Under the pieces are notes generated by a model, which was not told the DNA's origin, made no database searches, and saw nothing but the letters and a program-made list of their open reading frames with translations. Positions 5,539-5,604 of a stretch of DNA of 5,604 nt are shown here, in pieces. A program made the translations under genes and the position numbers. Source of the DNA: Coprothermobacter sp. (GTDB taxonomy: Bacteria > Coprothermobacterota > Coprothermobacteria > Coprothermobacterales > Coprothermobacteraceae); NCBI GenBank assembly GCA_003476705.1, contig DMVM01000113.1, positions 1 to 5,604 of the forward strand. The letters are read 5' to 3'. The stretch's first letter is position 1, and every line of letters begins with the position of its first letter.

Positions 5539-5604
5539 GCCGACGTAGCTCAATTGGCAGAGCAGCTGACTTGTAATCAGCAGGTTGCGGGTTCGAGTCC
5601 CATC
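5539..5604 (+). tRNA. tRNA-Thr(UGU), 3' partial
   Basis: The gene is cut by the window end after the first base of the 3' acceptor strand (C66). Visible are acceptor 5' strand GCCGACG (5539-5545), D stem GCTC/GAGC, anticodon stem GCTGA/TCAGC with loop CTTGTAA and anticodon TGT at 5572-5574, and T arm GCGGG/CCCAT with loop TTCGAGT. The T stem contains a G-U pair and a C-A mismatch (5588 with 5602). The final base C5604 pairs with G5545, as expected. It reads ACA and other ACN codons. Confidence 0.93.

Overview
The window is a compact bacterial chromosome segment, all genes on the + strand. Moderate GC, TTG/GTG starts behind strong purine-rich ribosome binding sites, CCA encoded in every complete tRNA and almost no intergenic DNA suggest a streamlined anaerobe of Firmicutes or Thermotogae/Coprothermobacter type. 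Coprothermobacter is my best guess from the protein sequences, but this is an inference with low confidence because no phylogenetic marker is conclusive by eye.

Layout: positions 1-831 hold the 3' end of pyrG (CTP synthase, glutaminase domain). Nine bases later comes tRNA-Pro(GGG) at 841-915. A four-gene cluster follows: a PatA-like class III aminotransferase (941-2182), a small SRPBCC/START-like protein (2189-2626), a COG2509-type FAD-dependent oxidoreductase (2628-4007) and purA (adenylosuccinate synthetase, 4004-5218). Gaps in the cluster are 6, 1 and -4 bases, so translation is probably coupled. After purA comes a tRNA array, Pro(UGG), Glu(UUC), Asp(GUC) and Thr(UGU), the last cut by the window edge. 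No stretch above 300 bases lacks a gene, and I see no transposon, CRISPR array or phage gene.

The two housekeeping nucleotide genes, pyrG and purA, end in the same way: the stop codon TAA lies inside a perfect extended -10 promoter element (TGCTATAAT) that would drive a tRNA-Pro gene just downstream. The two tRNA-Pro genes share their first 15 bases and the last 12 around CCCCGACCATTT, so the promoter-plus-tRNA units may be related by duplication. The first would start transcription about one base before the mature tRNA.

The aminotransferase, START-like protein and FAD enzyme form the least understood part. Each family is known, but the grouping suggests a small uncharacterised metabolic module attached to purA. 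Nothing here proves an entirely new system; the strongest observations are the stop-codon promoters, two hairpin-forming repeats beside the tRNA-Pro genes, and a four-cysteine cluster in the FAD enzyme.
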